64,000 nt of DNA. Source: Aureimonas sp. SA4125. Its GTDB lineage: Bacteria; Pseudomonadota; Alphaproteobacteria; Rhizobiales; Rhizobiaceae. Made by a program: the position numbers and the translations under genes. Below the pieces are notes generated by a model. That model made no database searches. It was not told the origin of the DNA and saw only the letters and a program-made list of their open reading frames with translations. The stretch lies in NCBI RefSeq assembly GCF_019973775.1, contig NZ_AP025032.1, positions 3,658,001 to 3,722,000 on the forward strand. The letters are read 5' to 3'. This document shows positions 63,818 through 64,000 of this stretch, in pieces (position 1 is the first letter of the stretch; every line of letters begins with the position of its first letter).

Positions 63818-64000
63818 TTAGCCGCGTGACAGAGCGCGCTCGCGCTCCATTCTGTCGATCCGGCTCTCCAGTGCGCCCTCGCGCAGCATCGAGGGGATCA
63901 GGAACAGGTCGATCAACTGACCGATGCCGAGAAGGCCGAAGGTCAGGAGCCAGAGAAGGCCTGTCCAGGGTCGGCCGAGATAGAAGCGGTGGAGACCGCA
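63818..64000 (-). CDS. TM2-domain protein (5' end outside window)
   Basis: The last 60 codons and the stop of a minus-strand gene are visible. The TM2 signature [20 protein letters not shown] is followed by [18 protein letters not shown], two membrane segments joined by a short turn, and a charged tail ([17 protein letters not shown]). The start lies beyond the right edge. Function of such proteins is poorly known. Confidence 0.8.
   Translation of the reverse strand, partial: CGLHRFYLGRPWTGLLWLLTFGLLGIGQLIDLFLIPSMLREGALESRIDRMERERALSRG

Noticed and set aside
1..64000. CRISPR arrays, tRNA, rRNA, replication origin, prophage or integrative element signatures
   Set aside because: No regular spaced repeats, no cloverleaf-like segment, no phage structural genes, integrase or relaxase were seen.

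Overview
The window is about 65% G+C and reads as chromosome of an alphaproteobacterium of the order Hyphomicrobiales. The flagellar gene order (flhB-fliG-fliN-fliM-motA / flgF-fliI / flgB-flgC-fliE-flgG-flgA-flgI-motE-flgH-fliL-fliP-flagellin-fliF), the presence of motE, and a palindromic intergenic repeat of rhizobial type support this. An Aurantimonadaceae-like host is a guess from gene style only. No rRNA, tRNA or CRISPR array was seen.

Positions 1-20307 are a flagellar locus: MS ring, C ring, rod, P and L rings, export gate (FliP, FlhB), export ATPase, stator MotA and one flagellin. A cheW, a small membrane protein overlapping fliM, and an unrecognised 149-residue protein lie among them.

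Positions 20305-41386 hold a reductive pyrimidine degradation locus. The genes are preT and preA (dihydropyrimidine dehydrogenase), a dihydropyrimidinase, an M20-type N-carbamoyl-beta-alanine hydrolase, an omega-aminotransferase for beta-alanine, a RutR-type repressor, and an ABC importer with an NMT1/THI5-type binding protein plus an SMR-like membrane protein. Two 16-bp sites close to the E. coli RutR consensus lie before the aminotransferase and before preT. A GGDEF/EAL protein sits between the two halves.

This locus has been invaded twice. Between dihydropyrimidinase and the transporter lies an AT-rich island carrying an RTX/VCBS-like gene. That gene is split by an IS1595-family element (8-bp duplication), which is itself split by an IS5-family element; removing them restores an open 363-codon frame. 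Between the hydrolase and dihydropyrimidinase lies a glycosyltransferase gene broken by an IS256-family element (8-bp duplication) and also by a one-base frameshift.

Positions 41637-49956 are mixed accessory and housekeeping genes: a DUF2946-like protein with a PCu(A)C copper chaperone, DUF5996, DUF4174, SHOCT and DUF2147 proteins, a ferredoxin-reductase-like flavoprotein, RidA, an SDR, DUF423 and CysQ. Positions 49860-55934 are a seven-gene Mrp/Mnh cation/proton antiporter operon whose last gene runs tail-to-tail into cysQ. Positions 56264-64000 carry oligopeptidase B, a di-heme cytochrome c, a cytochrome c', Fe/Mn superoxide dismutase with a clear terminator, a class IV aminotransferase, a haloacid-dehalogenase-type hydrolase, an L,D-transpeptidase lipoprotein and the end of a TM2-domain gene.
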